Positions 61,011 to 63,637 of a stretch of 63,637 nucleotides of DNA are shown piece by piece. A program made the position numbers and the translations under genes. Origin of the DNA: Alistipes sp. (GTDB lineage: Bacteria; Bacteroidota; Bacteroidia; Bacteroidales; Rikenellaceae); the NCBI GenBank assembly GCA_021202985.1, contig JAJQCA010000036.1, positions 1-63,637 of the forward strand. Direction: 5' to 3'. The notes below the pieces were generated by a model. That model searched no databases, was not told where the DNA came from, and worked only from the letters and a program-made list of their open reading frames with translations. Each line of letters begins with the position of its first letter. The first letter of the stretch is position 1.

Positions 61011-62367
61011 GACCCGGATAGCACTCGTGTCCACCCTGGCCACCACAGCGATATTCGCGGGGGTGGTGGTGCTGGTGATGGTATTCTCGTCATCGAACCG
61101 TGAAAGTGAGTTCTTCCGGACGCTCTACGACGAGGCCGTTACAAAGGCGAACCTGTTTTTCAGCGGCACGGTGGACGCCGCCACCATGCACGAAATTTAC
61201 CTCAATAACCGGGAGACCATCGACGAGGTGGAAGTAGCCATATATGACGGCTCGGGAACCCTTATCTACCATGACGACCACGAGATAGACCTTGTGAAAG
61301 AAACGCCCGAGATGCTCCGGGAAATCCGGGCCGGCGGCCTGCTGGAATTCTACGAGGGGCCTTACCAGGTGGTGGGACTGGTGTACGACCATGCGGGAGA
61401 GTCCTATATAGTCACCGCGGCGGCTTACGACGGCTACGGGCTGTCGAAACTGGCCGCCCTGCGGACGTTCCTTCTTTCGGTCTTTATAATGGCGCTGCTG
61501 CTGCTCTACATCGCCGGCAACTGGATTGCTGGCAAGGCCCTTTCGCCGGTAAAAGGTATCGTGGACCAGGTGGAAGACATAACCGGCAGCAGGCTGGGCC
61601 GCCGTTTGCCGGCGGGTAATCCGGCCGACGAGCTGGGCGAACTATCGGCTGCCTTCAACGGTATGCTGGACCGGCTCGAACGGTCGTTCGAAGCCCAGAG
61701 CCGCTTCCTGTCGAACATATCGCACGAATTGCGCACCCCGCTCTCGGCCCTGAGAGCCGAGTTGGAAATCGCCATGCTGAAGGAGCGGACCCCCGAGGAA
61801 TACCGCGAGTATATCGGCCGCGCGTCGGAAGACGCGGCAACCATCGAGAGCCTTTCGGCAGGGCTGCTCGACCTGGCCCGCGCCGGAAGCGACTCGTCAC
61901 GCATTTCGATGAAGGAGGTACGCATCGACGAGGCCCTGCTCGACGCACGGGCGGTAGTAATCAGGGCTAATCCCGGTTACGAGGCCGATATAATATTCGG
62001 ACCGGACGAGGACGACGAACGGACCGTCACGGTCCGCGGGAACAGCTACCTGCTTTACACCGCATTCGCCAACCTTATCGGTAACAACTGCAAATATTCC
62101 CCCGACCACACCTCGACCGTCACCCTGTCGCATTACGGCGACCGGCTCCAGATACGCTTCTCGGACACGGGGACCGGCATTCCCAGCGGGGATCTGGACC
62201 GTATTTTCGAACCTTTCTACCGCGGGGCCGACAGCGCAGCCGTCAAAGGCCACGGCATCGGCCTGACACTCGCCAAGACCATTATCGAACTGCACGGAGG
62301 CACGATTGAAGTCAGTTCCCAGCAGGGAGAGGGCACGGTGTTCATAGTTTCCATACCGCATATCTGA
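61000..62367 (+). CDS. Sensor histidine kinase
   Basis: 455 residues. TM1 (about 8-28), a periplasmic sensor (about 29-145) that is acidic (YHDDHEIDLVKETPEML), TM2 (about 150-172), HAMP (about 172-226), HisKA with the phospho-His in ISHELRTPLSALRAELE (about 242), and HATPase_c with GNNCKYSPDHT, DTGTGIP and GHGIGLTLAKTI. It pairs with the overlapping response regulator. The acidic sensor is reminiscent of PhoQ but this is not a proof. Confidence 0.92.
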   Translation: MKIRTRIALVSTLATTAIFAGVVVLVMVFSSSNRESEFFRTLYDEAVTKANLFFSGTVDAATMHEIYLNNRETIDEVEVAIYDGSGTLIYHDDHEIDLVKETPEMLREIRAGGLLEFYEGPYQVVGLVYDHAGESYIVTAAAYDGYGLSKLAALRTFLLSVFIMALLLLYIAGNWIAGKALSPVKGIVDQVEDITGSRLGRRLPAGNPADELGELSAAFNGMLDRLERSFEAQSRFLSNISHELRTPLSALRAELEIAMLKERTPEEYREYIGRASEDAATIESLSAGLLDLARAGSDSSRISMKEVRIDEALLDARAVVIRANPGYEADIIFGPDEDDERTVTVRGNSYLLYTAFANLIGNNCKYSPDHTSTVTLSHYGDRLQIRFSDTGTGIPSGDLDRIFEPFYRGADSAAVKGHGIGLTLAKTIIELHGGTIEVSSQQGEGTVFIVSIPHI

Positions 62368-62458
62368 TAAAGCGGCTCCAGGATTTGACTAAGGGGGGTA
62401 TTGTAACCGGATTGAATATTTATCCTGCCTGGTTACCGGCACTGATGCGGAAGGGCAC

Positions 62459-62527
62459 TCTAATCCGATTCTAATATTTTTATAACGGTTTTCTAATACC
62501 GCCCGGCTGGCGGCGGCCGTAACTTTG
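62459..62527 (+). promoter_or_regulatory. mgtC promoter with RR direct repeats
   Basis: TCTAAT at 62459, 62470 and 62492 and a degenerate TATAAC at 62481 form an 11-bp-period array of four half sites. TAACTTTG (62520-62527) is the -7 element; no -33 TTTG is present, which fits an activator-dependent promoter. 62368-62458 holds nothing else recognised. Confidence 0.7.
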
Positions 62528-62967
62528 TACGTCCGTAAGCAGGCCGGATAATTAACCCGTGTTTATGGAGATAATACGGGGATCAATTAAGGCGGTCGGT
62601 TAAAGGACAGCTTTAATCAAACGGCCGCGGGGCCGGGAGCCGTAAAACCGCTCAACCGGGTTAAAGGCGGGAATGATGCGGGTGGTGTGGATACGGCAGG
62701 CTCGGTTATCCTTTTCGATTCCGCAAGTAACGCCGGGGCTATACCGAACCGGGGCGGGCCCCCTCCCTGCCGGTCAGCCCGAAAGGAGGTTAACCCGGCC
62801 GGACCGGAAAACCGGACCATACATACAATTGCGCACTGGCGGAAAGCTCCTGCCGGTGCGATAACCTGTAAACCGGGCACATTTCACATCCCGTCCCCGG
62901 CCCGGAAAGGCCGTGAACCGTCCGGCCGAAGTAATACAGATTGTTGAACCGAAAAAAACCCGAGACT
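62528..62967 (+). other. Long structured mgtC leader
   Basis: About 430 nt from the predicted start to the ATG. It contains GC-rich hairpins (for example GCGCACTGGC paired with GCCGGTGCG around 62830-62865, and CCGGACCGG-type stems near 62802-62820) and short open frames (62673-62864; 62687-62947), the latter Pro-rich. It may hold a magnesium-responsive leader; no known riboswitch class was recognised. Confidence 0.5.
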
Positions 62968-63637
62968 ATGCCTATGCAGGACTACATAATGAGACTGGCG
63001 CTCGCTTTCGTGCTCGGTGCGGCAATAGGGGCCGAACGGCAACTTAGGCAAAAGAACGCGGGCCTGCGGACGAACACCCTCGTCTCGACGGGTTCCGCCG
63101 CCTTTATCCTGTTGTCGCTCTCGCTGACAGGCGACAGCGGGGACCCGTCGCGTGTGGCTTCACAGATAGTTACGGGGGTCGGGTTCCTCGGCGGGGGCCT
63201 TATAATCAAAGACGCCTACTCGGTACGGGGACTCAACACGGCCGCCACAATCTGGTGCTCGGCCGCCGTAGGCGCCATGACCGGCACCGGACTGCTTGTG
63301 CAGGCTTCGGTGCTGGTGGCGTTTATCGTAGCGGCCAACTGCCTGCTGCGGCCCCTCGGCGACCGTCTCGAATCGCACGGTATCGCCGAAGCCGGCTCCG
63401 AAATCGTCTATATCTTAAATATACGGTGCCGTGAACAGTCGGAAAACCGCGTCCGTATGATGATAGTCAACACGGCATCGGGGGACCGGCATATGCAGGT
63501 ACGTGCCCTGCGAAGTACCGACGACCCGGCATCCGGTTACCGGCGCATAGAGGCCACGGTGCATGCCATGGGGCGGCACGACGTGCAGGTGGAGAAACTC
63601 GCGGGCCAGCTCACCCTCGAGTACGGCATCACAAATG
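62968..63637 (+). CDS. mgtC: MgtC/SapB family protein (partial at window end)
   Basis: 223 codons are present, with no stop before the window ends. N-terminal membrane domain: MRLALAFVLGAAIGAERQLRQ (about 8-28), the MgtC signature GLRTNTLVSTGSAAFILLS (about 34-52), IVTGVGFLGGGLIIKD (about 70-85) and LNTAATIWCSAAVG (about 91-104). A soluble ACT-like C-terminal domain begins about 150. In pathogens MgtC supports survival in low magnesium; the role in commensals is less known. Adjacent two-component genes probably control it. Confidence 0.93.
   Translation, partial: MPMQDYIMRLALAFVLGAAIGAERQLRQKNAGLRTNTLVSTGSAAFILLSLSLTGDSGDPSRVASQIVTGVGFLGGGLIIKDAYSVRGLNTAATIWCSAAVGAMTGTGLLVQASVLVAFIVAANCLLRPLGDRLESHGIAEAGSEIVYILNIRCREQSENRVRMMIVNTASGDRHMQVRALRSTDDPASGYRRIEATVHAMGRHDVQVEKLAGQLTLEYGITN

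Overview
The window comes from a GC-rich member of the Bacteroidales, most likely Rikenellaceae and Alistipes-like (inference). The evidence is a SusC/SusD pair with sialidases, Mfa/FimB-type fimbriae, an ExbB-x-ExbD-ExbD operon, Bacteroidetes-type promoters (TTFG-type boxes of the form TTTG-N19-TAnnTTTG seen exactly at gcvH, tRNA-Glu, tRNA-His and blaI) and the absence of strong Shine-Dalgarno sites. No insertion sequence, prophage, integrase or CRISPR array was found.

Layout. 1-1.5 kb: gcvH and mdh. 1.8-7.8 kb: an acylation locus of two SGNH esterase-like proteins and an MBOAT acyltransferase, the last broken by a poly-G frameshift just before its catalytic histidine; 40-41 bp tandem repeats lie inside and after the locus. 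8-10.3 kb: ExbB/ExbD energising operon. 10.8-12.3 kb: a decayed gene and an unknown secreted protein. 13-16.9 kb: asparaginase, TatD and a DprA with a very long repeat linker. 17.3-23.9 kb: three-gene fimbrial operon with a divergent LytTR regulator. 24-26 kb: a Ser/Asn/Asp-rich protein, a small lipoprotein and a YedK/HMCES protein. 26.1-40.5 kb: a sialic acid utilisation locus (SusC, SusD, two sialidases, a PKD-LamG lipoprotein, neuraminate lyase, a NanM-symporter fusion, a GntR/FadR regulator). 40.7-46.4 kb: a Gly-rich DUF4890-like protein, then a histidine-rich AraC regulator, a TonB-dependent receptor and a calycin-type lipoprotein. 46.4-53.5 kb: DUF937 protein, class D beta-lactamase, groES-groEL, rpsT, tRNAs, a stand-alone SecD-head-like lipoprotein and an O-acetyltransferase. 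53.7-63.6 kb: a lipoprotein, DUF763 protein, CorA, a BlaI/M56 pair, a two-component system and the start of mgtC (cut by the window edge).

How parts work together. In the sialic acid locus, secreted sialidases free sialic acid, SusCD carries it across the outer membrane, NanM converts its anomer, the fused sodium symporter imports it and NanA cleaves it. At the right end the response regulator appears to bind 11-bp-period direct repeats in front of its own gene and of mgtC, suggesting a PhoPQ-like magnesium or envelope-stress regulon; mgtC has an unusually long (about 430 nt) structured leader. BlaI has two identical half-site dyads straddling its promoter.

A recurring theme is tandem-repeat or low-complexity extension of otherwise ordinary proteins (SGNH, MBOAT, DprA, AraC, GntR, DUF4890, M56). 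The strongest candidates for something undescribed are the RR-mgtC promoter architecture with its leader, the His-rich AraC regulator with its receptor operon, the repeat-bearing M56 sensor, and the poly-G switch-like frameshift in the MBOAT gene. Function calls rest on motif recognition by eye; no database search was run.
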